Assembly (NCBI GenBank): GCA_043228905.1
Contig: JBHGNT010000002.1
Location: 23,188,001-23,252,000, forward strand
Reading direction: 5' to 3'
DNA length: 64,000 nucleotides
Source of the DNA: Azolla caroliniana
Lineage: Eukaryota; Polypodiophyta
Shown here: positions 10,408 through 21,130 of the stretch, in pieces
Layout of the letters: each line of letters begins with the position of its first letter
Numbering within the stretch: position 1 is the first letter of the stretch
Made by a program: the position numbers and the translations under genes
Notes under the pieces: generated by a model
The model's input: only the letters and a program-made list of their open reading frames with translations
Told to the model about the DNA's origin: nothing
The model's database searches: none

Positions 10408-13400
10408 ATGCTAGTCGGCATCGTTGGCTGGGAAAAGGCAAGGGCGGAAGTGCAACTTCGATCGCGCGGAGTTCTCGGCCCGGACGAGGAAATCAGCGGA
10501 GCCGTGGAGGCGGTCTCCTTCGACGACACCTTGGGAATGCTGAGGAAAGTAGCTGGAGAAGGCCTTAACGAAGACCGGACGATACCGGTATGTTCAGAAG
10601 AGATGTACGAAGTCATCGCGAACTTCAGTCAGGGGCTCGGGTCGGATCGGACGGCCCGAGTTAGCACGAAGTACAAGACTGTGGACCGGAAGGTAAGGCC
10701 AGTCCCGGCACCCTTGCCGGAGGGCAACGAGTCCCGAATCAGAGGGGTGGCGTCGGACCCCAGTTTACGAGATCCGGCCTGCATAGGACACACCTTCACC
10801 GACGGGACGCTCCGGGAGCTCAAGATCGGTGGGGGCGGGTTCCTACTGCCGGTGGAGGAAGACCGGTTTCGGAGAATGCTCGGAAGGCACGGGAAAGCCT
10901 TCGCATTCTCGCCGGAATAGATCGGGTGCGTAGACCCGACAATCGTGGAGCCGATGGTGATATTCACGGTTCCGCATGTGCCGTGGAATCTCAAGCTGAT
11001 TCCGGTACCAAGAGCTCACATCCCGGAGTTGATGGAGCTACTGAGGCAGAAAGTCGATATGGGTATTCTCGAACCGTCGAGCGCGCCATACTCGAACCGA
11101 TGGTTTACCGTACCAAAGAAAAACGGAACATTGCGCTTCATTCAGGACCTGCAGCCGGTCAACAGAGTGACCATTCGGAACGCAGGAATCGGACCGACCA
11201 TAGACGAGTTCGCGGAGGCCTTCGCCGGAAGGTCGATTTACTCGGTCGGTGATCTATACTCGGGGTACGACCAGTTCCAGCTAGCCGTGGAGAGCAGAGA
11301 CATTACGACGATGCGAACTCCCCTCGGCCTAGTGCGAATGTGTACCCTGCCACAAGGAGGGACCAACTCGGTGGCCCACATGGTGAATGCAATGAACAAG
11401 GTACTGAGGGATTGCATCCTGAACATCACCATGCCATTTCTAGACGACATTCCGATCAATGGGTGCCCGGTAGAAGAGAGGGCCGCAAGACTCAGACCGG
11501 ACGGATGCCGGCGATTGGTGGCAACACACATCGACGACTGCGAGAAGGTGCTACAAAGGCTAGAGGATGCGAGGCTCACCTTCTCCGGCAAAGGTAGAAG
11601 CCATCTCCGCGATGAAGACCGACTGTAGCTCGGTTACGGAAGTTCGGAGGTTCCTGGGGGCATGCGTATTCTACCACATATGGATCCCGCATTACGCCCA
11701 CGTTGCGGAGCCGCTATACGGGTTGCTGAAGAAAGGGCGAAAATTCGAGTGGCGAGACGAGCACACGGAGTCGGTCCGGAGGCTGAAGGAAGCTCTTGCG
11801 GCAGCACCGGCGCTCCGGAAGGCTGTCTAGGGGAAGGGTACCCCGGTATACATAACAGTGGATACGAGTCCGACTGGGATCGGATGGGTCGTCAACCAAG
11901 AGGACAAGAACGGCATTCGGTTCCCGATCTGATTCGGCGCGAAGGTTCTCAGTGAACGACAGCGAGGGTATGCCCAGGTTAAACGCGAACTCTGGGGTAT
12001 CGTTTCGGCAGTAAAGGCCGACAAAGACTACCTGATCGGGACAGAAGTGGTTATTGAGACGGATTGCCTGCCGATTCTCGGCATGGTTTCCGGATGCGCG
12101 ACACCAGACCTGGCGATGCTCCAGTGGATAGCGTACATCAAGTCCCTGGACCCGGAAATACGGCACATTTCCGGAAAGGGCAACGCCATGGCCGACATGC
12201 TTTCGAGGGCGAGGTTTGATGACGAGGGCGGCATGGTTTCGGAGGACGAAGAAGTCGGCGTGGACTTCTTCGAGGCGGCGTACGTAACAACCGATGGGAC
12301 GAGCACTACGGCACTTAACGACTTCAACGAGAGCAGGTACGATGGCGAGTGGCTCCAGATCAGGGGATTTTTGAGGACAATGACGCCGGATGCGTCATGG
12401 ACGAAGGACGAGGCCAACCGGATCCGGAAGAAAGCATACCGATTCTTTCTCCGGGACGGATACTTATGGAAGCACCCGAAGAAGAGGAACGGCGTCCCGC
12501 TCCGGGTGGTGGCGATGAAGGAAGAACAGGAGGAGCTGTTGACGGCCTACCACGACAGCCCTTGTGCTGGACACCTTGGAACGTGGGCCACGTTCGAGAA
12601 GATAAAGGGGAAGTACTGGTGGCTGGGACTGTACCGGGACGTGCATCGGTTCGTGACAACTTGCGAGAGCTGTCAAATGCACTCCGTAGTCCGACATCGG
12701 GACGAGCTTCACCCTACGTACCCTCCGACCATCCACTTCAAATGGATGGTAGACCTGGTGACGATGCCGATGGGAGTAGGACAGATGCGGTATCTGGTCC
12801 TGCCTCGGGAAGATCTGACGAACCAGGTAGAAGGCCGGGCCCTTCAGAACAAAACGACCTCGGCCGTATGTCGGTTCCTGATTGAGGACGTGATATGCCG
12901 GTACGGGTGCGTCGGGAAGATCGTGGCTGATCGCGGGGAGTTGGACTCCGAAGAGGCCGAGGAGCTGTTCGACCGGCTAGGAGTCAAGCTCTCGCTTACC
13001 ACTGCGTACAATCCGGAGGGGAATGGAAAGGTGGAGCGCGGACACGGACCGATCGTCAAGGCGTTAGTTCGGGCATGCGGAGGTCAAGTCGGGAACTGGC
13101 CGCGGCTGCTGCCTTACGCGTTGTGGGCGGACCGAACTACGCACAGTTCGGTAACCGGATTCATGTCGGCAGAGCTCATGTTTGGGCAGAAGCCGGTCAT
13201 GCCGATGGAACGCACGATCTCCTCGTGGGCAACCGTGGACTGGAGAGATGAGATGAGCCGGGAGGAACTGCTGGCGGCGCGTATACGACAGCTCGAGCGA
13301 AGATCGGAGGACGTGGAGCAGGCTGCGGAAAAGCTTCAGGAAGCAAGGATGAGGAACAAAGCCCAGTTCGACCGAACGCACCAACTCCGACCGAAGAAGA

Positions 13401-13687
13401 TCGAGGAAGGCGACTGGGTGCTAGTCTACGACAGCAGCCTTGACAACCAGCACCGAGCGACACGGAAGTTCCCAAGAAGGTGGTTCGGGCCTTACGTGGT
13501 ACAAAGCGCCAACGACAACGGGACGTACCATCTGGCGGAACTCGACAGTACGAGAATGGCGATATCGGTAGCGGGGAAGCGGATCAAAGCGTTCAAGAAG
13601 CGTCACGACGACGAGCCGGATCCGGTTGGCCTGGACCGCGACGACGAACGATCCGAAACCGAGGAAGAACCGACGGGCGGGGAATGA
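10408..13687 (+). pseudogene. Pol (RT, RNase H, integrase) of fungal-like Gypsy, decayed
   Basis: From ATG 10408 the linker reads KYKTVDRKVRPVPAPLPEG and continues past TAG 10918-10920 into RT: PHVPWNLKLIPVP, PYSNRWFTVPKKNG, QDLQPVNRVTIRNAG, DLYSGYDQFQL, and the active site FLDDIPING near 11440. A frameshift near 11590 moves to the next frame: RRFLGACVFYHIW, stops TAG 11828 and TGA 11930, and RNase H (YITVDTSPTGIGW, KRELWGIV, ETDCLPIL, AMADMLSRAR). The integrase has an HHCC finger (HDSPCAGH, CESCQ) and catalytic D, D, E in WMVDLVTM, VADRGELD and GNGKVERGHG. A GTYHLAELD C-terminal domain ends at 13687; no chromodomain. Confidence 0.88.
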
Positions 13688-13744
13688 AGGCTGGACCGGT
13701 TTTCTCCGTCCCAACTCAATTTGGCGCATGCCGGTGGATGCGCG

Positions 13745-13760
13745 GTTAGGTGGGGGCGGA
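13745..13760 (+). promoter_or_regulatory. Polypurine tract
   Basis: TTAGGTGGGGGCGGA lies just before the 3-prime LTR start at 13761. The same tract precedes the LTRs at 15786 (plus) and 61969 (minus). Confidence 0.75.
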
Positions 13761-14396
13761 TGTCGTGAGGAAAACCGTCCACAAGCGGAATCGGTGCACA
13801 GGAGCGTAGGAACCGGCTCTTCTCGAATGTTGTCCATAGAAGATCCTAGGCAGGTAGATTTAGTGGGTAGGAAGTAAAGGGGAAACGGCTCCTTCCTTGC
13901 CTATAAAAAGGAGGGAGACGAGAAGGGGGAGGGGATCGCGGAGAGTCGAGGACGAAGTGTTGTCGGTTTGCGTGCGAAGGCTTCTCTCTCTCTCTCTCTG
14001 GTTCGCAAACTCCATAGCTTCCTTTTGTGCAGGTTTCGGGAGGCTCGCGCTGCTCTGAGGAATGCTCGAGTGCTTCCGGCAGCACCTCCAACCTGCTCCT
14101 GTCTTTCTGCGCGTTTACGAACAGGCATCGGCATCTGTTCGCTGGCCTGTTCGGTTGTAACCGACTTCGTGTTTTTGTTGCTTCCGTGTTCTTGTTGTTG
14201 TTTTTGTTAATACATACATACATAAATTCGTGTCTCTCTGTGTCGCTGTCCCACTCGCGTCTTTGTGTCGAAGGGTCGTGTCCCTGTGAATCTACGCTCG
14301 CACGTAGTGGGTCTCTTTTCCTTTCTCTCTTGTTCTTCGGTACAGGACCCCTGAGGTCCCGCCTCATTCCACGCATCCGCGAGGAAAACCTCGACA
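13761..14396 (+). repeat. 3-prime LTR of 6.9-kb element
   Basis: 636 bp, TGTCGTGAGG to CTCGACA, followed by the ACGG duplication. Confidence 0.93.
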
Positions 14397-14400
14397 ACGG

Positions 14401-15785
14401 TACGTCGGTACCACGGGAGAGGGTGCGGATTAAACCGCCCTCTCGGCATGCGGAAAAGGACGACCCGGGACAGGGTCGGGAAGACAAATCGGCGGTCGAC
14501 GGAGTATCCTTCACACCGGTTCTAGAGATTTTGGCAGTCGGCAACGCGATCGACGTAAGACCAAGATACTGACGGTGGCGGCGAGGTGACGAAGGCAAAA
14601 GGGGCTACGGAAGGGCGGTCGACGGAGGATCCTTCACACCGGTTCTAGAGACTTTGGCAGTCGGCAACGCGGTCGACGTAAGACCAAGATACTGACGGTG
14701 GCGGTGAGGTGACGAAGACAAAATGGGCGTAAGGAAGTCCGGTCCTACGGGATCCCCACACCAGTTCCCGAGACTCCAGTTGTGCTGCCATCGTGGCAAC
14801 GTAAGACCGAGGGGGAAGGAAGGTGGCAGCGGGAAACGGGACCCGGCTACGCGGAAGACACGAGGAGAGTCCGGGAGGGACTCAAACAAAAGACACCCGA
14901 ATACGGCTAGCATAGAGACGGAGTCCGGTCCTATGGGACCCTCACACTGATCCGGAGACTCCGGCAGTTCGGCCAACGTGGCAACGTGAGACCGAGGGAG
15001 AAGGACGGTGGCGGCAGGGAATGGGACCCAACGACACGAGGTTTCGGAAGGAGCCGGTAAGGGCAAACACGGAGAGGTGTGTCAGGCCGGAAAGGTACAC
15101 CTTGGATAGAACATGAGTCTCGCAAGTGGCCATCGCGGGCCGGATCGAAGCGTGACTACGGGAAGGTGCCAAACAACGGGCGAGGGTACATGGCACACGG
15201 AGGTGCCGAAGCGGGAAGGCGAGCGCGGAGGACGTCGGAAAGGGATCCTCCACACCGTTCTGGAGACCATGGCGGTTCGAGCCGACGCGGCAATGTAAGA
15301 CCATGGAGAAGGAAGGTGGCGGCGGAAGGACGGCGCGGCGAAACACCAAGATCGACGACATAGGCCGAGCGCGATCGGCATGAGCAGAGAGTCGTATCTA
15401 GGAAAACGGAGGAGATGCGCGGGGAGCAACGGGGTACACACCCGGAAGGGAAGCACAGGCATCGGATACGGCGGGTCGGATGTAGTCGGTGGTTCAAGGA
15501 CCCACGGTGGACGTGGCAGATCGGGTGGAGGCAACGACTCGGCGAACATCGTCGAGTGTGGCGGATTGGATGGCGCCGACGGTTCGAGACCATTCGGCGA
15601 GGATGGTGGGCCGGAAGGCGGCGGTGGTTCGTGTGGACGGGGTGGTCTTGCTCAAAGTAGAAGACAAAGCCGGACGGGTCCGCGAGGACGCTAAGGACTC
15701 GGTCGGTCGTGGTGGCCGAAAATCTCGTGTTCTCTCCCCTATGTTTTGGCACATACCGGAGGATGTGCCGTTAGGTGGGGGCGAA
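14401..15785 (+). repeat. GC-rich diverged tandem repeats in the gag-only element
   Basis: Non-coding interior. Two clear tandem units of about 122 bp (about 14489-14610 and 14612-14722) share CTTCACACCGGTTCTAGAGA and GTCGACGTAAGACCAAGA. More diverged units follow at about 14740-14850, 14930-15040 and 15240-15330, each with a (G)GATCC-type start and CAAYGTAAGACC plus GGAAGGTGGCGGC. The last stretch ends in the purine tract TTAGGTGGGGGCGAA at 15771-15785. Confidence 0.7.
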
Positions 15786-16553
15786 TGCGTGAAGATTTTC
15801 GTCCACAAGCGGAAACCGGGAAACATTGGCTACATCGGCGGGGTGCAGCGTGTGTACGCACCCATGTACATTTAGTGTGAATATCGAGGGCGCCTTTATG
15901 GCGCCGAAGAGTAGTTAAGTCGGGACAGACAATCCCATGTAAGTCGGGATTTGTCCCACATTGTAACGCATCCCTTTCCTTGTTCTATAAAAGGAAGGGA
16001 ACGCCCTTTGTGAAAGGGTTGCCCATTTTGCATTAGAGGGTATATCGTTAGGTTCAGAGTTAGCTTCTTCTTCTTCTTCTTCTTCTCCTTCGTGTTCGCT
16101 TAGGGTTTGCTGCAGCTCATCTCTTGTGCAAGACCCCGCTCGGCGCGACGAGCCCGAGAGCTCCCCGACGGCGGCTTGACAGCAGACAACTGTTGTAAGC
16201 TATCTTGGTCCGGCTCGAAGCCGGGAATGTACTCTTCATATATATACATACATATACATTTACGTTTTTCTGTGTATATTCGCGTTGTTGTTGGCGTCGG
16301 GTGCTTACCCTCTCCTACGTTTTCTGTACATAAGGCGTGAGTCGAGTTGAGTTGTGTGTATGAGTGTATGGCTGTGTGTGTGTGTGTCTGTGCGTGAGTC
16401 GGTGTTAATCTCTCTCTCTCCCTTCGGTTGCTTCCGGTGTGTTTCTGGGATGCCCCGGAAACAGTGAAGCACGACTTCCTACGCTCCATCACTCTCTAGT
16501 CCAAGACCCCCGTGGTCCCGCCTTTCTCCACGCACGCGCGTAACAACACGACA
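15786..16553 (+). repeat. 3-prime LTR of 11.6-kb element
   Basis: 768 bp, begins TGCGTGAAG (one base lost relative to TGTCGTGAAG of the 5-prime LTR) and ends ACACGACA. A TATAAAAGG box lies at about 15986. Confidence 0.92.
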
Positions 16554-16557
16554 GTGC

Positions 16558-16881
16558 GTCATCAAGCCCGTATTTTTCAAGGAGCCGAGCTTCAAACTCT
16601 TCCGAGGTTCGACTCTCAGATCGTACCTCAAGCACCTCCGCGTGGATGCCCGGCATCGCCACCCGAGGGAATCCCGCCAATCGCCTGTCCTCCGGGATGT
16701 CCCTCATCACCATTTCGGCTCGATAGGCCTCCAAATAGCTCGTGGCGTCCTTCCCACCGAACCGGCCTATCGTGCCCACGACCGCTTCAATAGCCCTATC
16801 GAGGGCGCATGTGCCTTCGCGAGCACTCACTATCCGATCCACAACCGAGGCCATGGCTTCTGCAAGTTCCGACCCTCTCAT
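16558..16881 (-). pseudogene. Outer Gypsy gag, N-terminal part
   Basis: ATG at 16881 reads MRGSELAEAMASVVDRI, then GRFGGKDATSYLEAY, RRLAGFPRVAMPG and LLEKYGLDDA on the minus strand, and is cut by the 11.6-kb insertion. It preserves the Arg codon that became TGA in the 6.9-kb element. Confidence 0.87.
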
Positions 16882-16902
16882 CTTTCTATTCCTTTGCCGC
16901 TT

Positions 16903-16925
16903 GTTCACATCGGGTTCACCAAAGA
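16903..16925 (-). promoter_or_regulatory. Primer binding site of outer Gypsy
   Basis: The minus strand reads ATCTTTGGTGAACCCGATGT directly after the LTR end at 16926, one base different from the clade consensus site. Confidence 0.7.
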
Positions 16926-17349
16926 TGTCGCGTTGTTACGTGCGTGCGTGGAGAATGAGGCGGGACCATCGGAGCCTCAAACCGAGAAATAACCGAATGA
17001 AGGGAGGGGAAGGACTCTTACGATGTAATTCACACGCGCACAGACCCACAAAATCACAGGAATTGCAATTAGCTATAGAACGCCAGATGGAGATAGAGCA
17101 AATGTTTATGTATATATATATATGAAGGAAGGTGTTACAACCGTCAAGCCAACGAGTGATGGGCACTGACGCCTACGCGCACACACACAGAGAACGCGAG
17201 ATGGAGATAGAACGAATGTTTATGTATATATATATATGAAAGAAGGTGTTACAACCGGCAAGCCGGCGAGTGATGGGCACCGACGCCTACGCACACACAC
17301 AGACAGAACGCGAGATGGAGACTCTACCGGTAGCACTCGGGCGTCCCGC

Positions 17350-17866
17350 TGTCGTGAAGATTTCCGGCTACAGTGTGAAACCGGGGTGGAATGGGCAAGT
17401 CGGTGGTGTGCAACATGTGCACATGTATACTAGGAAACGGTGTATAGAAAGAATATGGGAAATTTTATCCCACATTGTAAGATCCCTCCCTCCTTGGGCT
17501 ATAAAAGGAAGGGAGGGGTCACTTATGAAGGGGTTGCCTATTTTGCATATGAAAGGTATACCACTTAGTCTAGAGTTCTTACCGTTTTAGGGTTAGGGTT
17601 TCGTTATTCACCCTCGGTTAGGGTTTTCTCATAATCGTTTGGTGCGGCCCATGCGGCCACCATTGTTGTAATCATTCGTTTGTTTTAATATATCTTGTTT
17701 AGTATCTTACCTCCACCGATCTCTCCTTCGATGTGGTGATCTTATTCTTTCTTCTTCTCCTCTTGAGCTAAGCTTCCAAACATATCTTATTCTTTCTCCT
17801 CTACTCCCTAGTCCAAGACCTCCGTGGTCCCGCCCCTTCTACACGCACTCGCGTAACAACGCGACA
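17350..17866 (+). mobile_element. Solo LTR, 517 bp
   Basis: TGTCGTGAAGATTTCCGG to CTCGCGTAACAACGCGACA, with a perfect CCGC duplication (17346-17349 and 17867-17870). TATAAAAGG box at about 17500 and two AGGGTTAGGGTTT runs near 17587. The 3-prime end matches the 4917 LTR family (CCTAGTCCAAGACC, TGGTCCCGCC), the middle does not, so it is a related subfamily left by LTR-LTR recombination. Confidence 0.88.
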
Positions 17867-18064
17867 CCGCGGAGTAGAGTTAGCCTCCCAAAACCCGCAC
17901 AGAACAATAAAAGGGGCGATGGAGGAGAGGAGAGGAGAAGGGCTTGGTCCCAATCCATCAACACTTCGTCCTCTGCTAAAACGCGATATATTTTTCATAT
18001 TACCTCTCCCTCTCTTTTATAGCCTAAGGAGAGAGGCCATTACCATCCGTCACATCATGTTTAT

Positions 18065-18086
18065 TCCCTGTCCTTTCGGACAGGGA
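18065..18086 (-). promoter_or_regulatory. LTR hairpin upstream of TATA
   Basis: TCCCTGTCC, a 4-base loop TTTC, then GGACAGGGA: a perfect 9-bp inverted repeat about 40-50 bases upstream of the LTR TATA box on the minus strand. The stem recurs unchanged with a different loop at 61708-61730. Confidence 0.6.
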
Positions 18087-18257
18087 TACACCTCAATTCC
18101 CTCCCTACTGAATGCGTGCTACTTAGGATTTCGCCTCAGGCGACTTGTACCTACCTACGGACTATACAACAAAACTTGTGCCCACGTGTAAGGGCCTGTT
18201 TACGCACGTTATACTCGGTTTCTGCCTAGGGACGGTTTTCTCCACAACAACGAGGAT

Positions 18258-20505
18258 ATCAACCAAAAATAAGTCACCCTCTTTGAGTGTGACATATAAA
18301 GGGTAAAAAGAGTGTACCTTTGGTCTTCGAGCAAGCAAGAGGTTCCCTTTGTGGAGTGTCCACCCTCCTGATGAGAACCCGGCACGGATGCCGGCTTTCT
18401 CAAGTTGTCCAACTGAGATAACGGGACTTGAAAGCTCAGGAACTTGTCAGACGTTGTGTAGTATGACTGTAGAGCCACTCGGAAGGTTGAGCTCTACGAT
18501 GCAGATTCCGATTATGGCACAATGTTGCGAGTTCCCGACTCGAACTGAGTCGGAGTGTCGATCTGAGTATTGCCGAAACTGAGATCGGTGAGGTGTCACA
18601 TGATATGATGTGCCCGAGTCCAGGAGCCATGTGCTCGATTCCTCAGTCATAAGGAGAACTTCTTATTCGATTGGGTTCTCTATGGACAGTCTGTTCGGGT
18701 CGGTCATCAAAATTTCGGCTGAAGAGCCGACGTAGTTAACCTCCTCATGCCGGCTACTCTTCTGATCCGCTCTCTGAGCTTTGTCGGTTTTTGCTTTGAG
18801 TGCCCGACAGTCGGCTTTGATGTGTCCTGGTTTCTTGCAGTAGTTGCAGATTCGGTTGTCCCAGGACTTGCTCCGACTTCGTTGATTGTTCGGCGGTGTC
18901 GGGGTAGTTGTTGTTCGTGCGGCGAAGTCGCGGGGACTAAGGTTAAGGGGAGTTGAAGAAACTTAACTTTTAATAAGGCTTGTATGGTGATGATAGAGTG
19001 GTTAAGGATAGTAAGAAGAAGAGTTACGAGTAATGTGTGTGTGTGTGCGAGAGAGAGAGATGAGCATAGATAAAAGATAGAGACAATGTATGCTTCAAGA
19101 AAGAAGATTGAGACAAAGTATGATTCTAGAAAGAAGATTGAGATAAAGTATGATTCAAGGAACAAGAGTATATGATATAAACATGATGTATATTAAAAAT
19201 ATAATATTTTACCAACTTTACAATCCTCGATCGCAAACTGAACACATTCTGTATCGACCCTTGATTTGAACCCACGACCTCAACTTCGAAACGAGAGGTT
19301 CTCCACCCAATGAGCTAGTCTTCTTTAATTGATTGTATTATTTTCTCACTCTCTCTTGATTCCTTTTGTTTTCCTTGCCCCTCTTTTTATAAGTGTTGTC
19401 ATGCATATGGTAATGTATGGGAGCATGTCATGCATGCAATGCATGAGTTACATGTAATGCATGATCGCCATTTGGCGCACATGTATTGCACGTGATGCAT
19501 GGTAGCCATCATGCTCACTTGAGCTCCCATGTATGAAAATAGATATGGGATAAGTATAATGATGAAAATGCATTCTAAAATAACTAACCTAGCTTAGTGG
19601 TGTATACTTTGTGTTTGGCATACAAGGTTGAGAGTTCAAGTCTCTCAATTTTACTTAATACAATATATAGCTTCATTCTTATATCATGAAGCACATTTAT
19701 TACACACTTTTACAAATAAATAGCCTAGCCTAGTGGTATGTACATTGTACTTCGTTTATAAGGGTGTGGGTTCAAGTCTCTCAAATATTATTAAATACAA
19801 CATTTAAGCTCATTTTTATATCGTGAAGCACATTCTTCACGACAGCGGTCGGGAAGAACTTCTTCCCCGGTTGTTCGATCAGTCGGTCGAACCTTGTACT
19901 ACATAAGCTTCATCTGCCAAGTCTTTGGCGAAAGACTTTCTCCAAGCTGCTTCAGTCAAGATTGCGCTCGTGATTTCGGAGTACTTAATGGCAGTTGTTG
20001 GAGCATTGCACACTGTTGTGACGAAAGTTTCCCAAGAAGAGGGGAGACTACTCATGAGTATCATTGCTTTGAGTTCATCCTCTATTGTCGTCCCCTGAGA
20101 CGATATTTGGGAGCTTAGGCTTTCATACTCGTTGAGGTGTGCCTGAACTGAATTGGATTCTTTCATTTGCAAGTTGTAGAGGCGCCAGATCAAATACATC
20201 TTCGTTACAGCGACCTTCTTTGAATAAGTTTCCAAAAGTGTTTTGCAAAGTTCAAAAGTTTTCCAGCATGATTGCACTGTGAAGTACACTGACTCCGACA
20301 AGTGCATCCAAATTGTGGCGCGGACGATTCTGTCCAGCTTTAGCCACTCGTTTGCGTTGTATGCTTATGGAGGATTTTCATTCTTAATCGGGTCTATTTG
20401 ACCCTTGACTATGAGATAGTCCTGCATTTGTTCCTTCGAGAAGTTGAAGTTCGAACCGTCGAACCTCCTTAGGCTCATCTCCGATGAGTCGGATGTTGAT
20501 GCCAT
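18258..20505 (-). pseudogene. Copia gag-protease, interrupted
   Basis: ATG at 20505 (MASTSDSSEMSLRRFDG). TAA at 20365-20367 interrupts NENPP-AYNANEW. Gag continues with MHLSESVYF and SLPSSWETFV to about 19849, is interrupted by the solo LTR, then resumes with the zinc knuckle (NYCKKPGH) near 18840 and protease LLDSGTSYHVTPH near 18600, and GWTLHKGNLLLAR near 18340. Frames are shifted in the protease part. Dead copy. Confidence 0.85.
18897..19844 (-). mobile_element. Solo LTR carrying three tRNA-like modules (copy 2)
   Basis: 948 bp, the reverse complement of 3747-4698 with few differences. Flanked by GCGG duplications (18893-18896 and 19845-19848) that interrupt the Copia gag sequence, intact in the left copy as TTAGGCGGTCGGG near 2193. 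tRNA-like modules lie at about 19260-19325, 19585-19655 and 19725-19785. Confidence 0.88.
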
Positions 20506-21117
20506 CTGATTCGGTTTCAGTTGATAAGACTCTGTTCGGAGTTGACTAGTAACCTTAGTGGGGTGCAGCCGGTCGGCTCACCCGAAATCGTTCTAGTTGG
20601 TCTTGAACCCGAGTCGGTTTGGATTCGGATACTTGTTTGTTGAACCTTCTTGGAGTGACTCCGGTTAGCTTCCGATTGTATGCCGAATACCGATCACAAG
20701 AAACCAATTGTTTAGGCCGATTCTGCTTCGGATGATTGCAACGATGAGAGGAATGAATCCAACTGATCCTCCCAAATGTCGATCAGCCGAATGAAGCACG
20801 AATTTGGTTGTTACCTGGAGACCAATATGCAGCGGGTGGTTACAACAAGCGGGTGAATAGCGTCCGGTGACCTATTCGGATGTTGTTTAACCAAATGAAG
20901 CACGATTGGGTCGGGTGTTGCACAAGGAGCTCACCTCAAGTGGTTACAATCACAAGAACAGAGTACAGCCGGCTAGCTTACTCCAAATAGTGATTTAACA
21001 TAGTGAGATGTAGACTTCTTGTTCGTCTTCTCTCTTCTCTATTCTTCAAGAGAAACAAAAAAATAATGTTGTGTGGGGTACTATGACGGCCGACAACGGG
21101 TTGAAGAACCTCCAACG

Positions 21118-21130
21118 CTCTAATACCAAA
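21118..21130 (-). promoter_or_regulatory. Initiator-Met primer binding site of Copia
   Basis: The minus strand reads TTTGGTATTAGAGC right after the LTR end CCCCAACA, the usual plant Copia site with one mismatch to TGGTATCAGAGC. Confidence 0.8.

Larger units (their letters stand above)
7469..14396 (+). mobile_element. Pol-bearing Gypsy element of fungal-like clade, 6.9 kb
   Basis: Direct LTRs 7469-8102 and 13761-14396, both TGTCGTGAGG to CTCGACA, with a perfect ACGG duplication (7465-7468 and 14397-14400). Internal order is primer site, gag-protease, RT, RNase H, integrase, purine tract. It is nested within its own clade. Coding frames carry several stops and one shift, so this copy is dead, although the LTRs differ at only a few percent of sites by eye. 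Confidence 0.93.
4917..16553 (+). mobile_element. Gag-only (non-autonomous) Gypsy-type LTR element, 11.6 kb with nested guest
   Basis: Bounded by direct LTRs of 765 and 768 bp that differ by scattered substitutions. Flanks are GCGC (4913-4916) and GTGC (16554-16557), a 4-bp duplication with one mismatch. They interrupt outer Gypsy gag between LLEKYGLDDAL and RMSKRN. The LTR is followed by a primer site and a gag ORF, but no polymerase: the rest is GC-rich tandem-repeat spacer. Removing the guest at 7469-14396 leaves about 4.7 kb. I infer a non-autonomous relative mobilised by pol-bearing elements such as its guest. Confidence 0.88.
2956..18249 (-). mobile_element. Degraded outer Gypsy element hosting nested insertions
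   Basis: Three blocks of one gag gene (16558-16881, 4703-4912, 2956-3742) read continuously on the minus strand once the inserted elements are removed, and a 5-prime LTR with primer site lies at 16903-18249. The protein matches the gag of the 7469-14396 element, so host and guests belong to one clade. Protease, polymerase and 3-prime LTR are missing: the element stops in gag at about 2955 against a Copia fragment. At 18249 its LTR abuts the protease region of the second Copia, so it probably inserted into that Copia. Confidence 0.85.
16926..18249 (-). repeat. 5-prime LTR of outer Gypsy, split by a solo LTR
   Basis: On the minus strand it begins TGTTGTGGAGAAAACCGTCC at 18249 and ends ACAACGCGACA at 16926. 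Net length is about 803 bp after removing the solo LTR and one duplication. It has a TATAAAAGAG box near 18020, two copies of a block with TGTTACAACC.. (about 17105-17180 and 17225-17300), and a hairpin at 18065-18086 shared with the LTR at 61170-61969. Confidence 0.85.

Noticed and set aside
17100-17300. Possible independent tandem satellite near 17.1-17.3 kb
   Set aside because: It is a local duplication inside the outer Gypsy LTR, not a satellite array.
1-20700. Left and right Copia pieces as two halves of one element split by the Gypsy
   Set aside because: Both pieces contain gag and protease, so they overlap and must be separate copies or a duplication.
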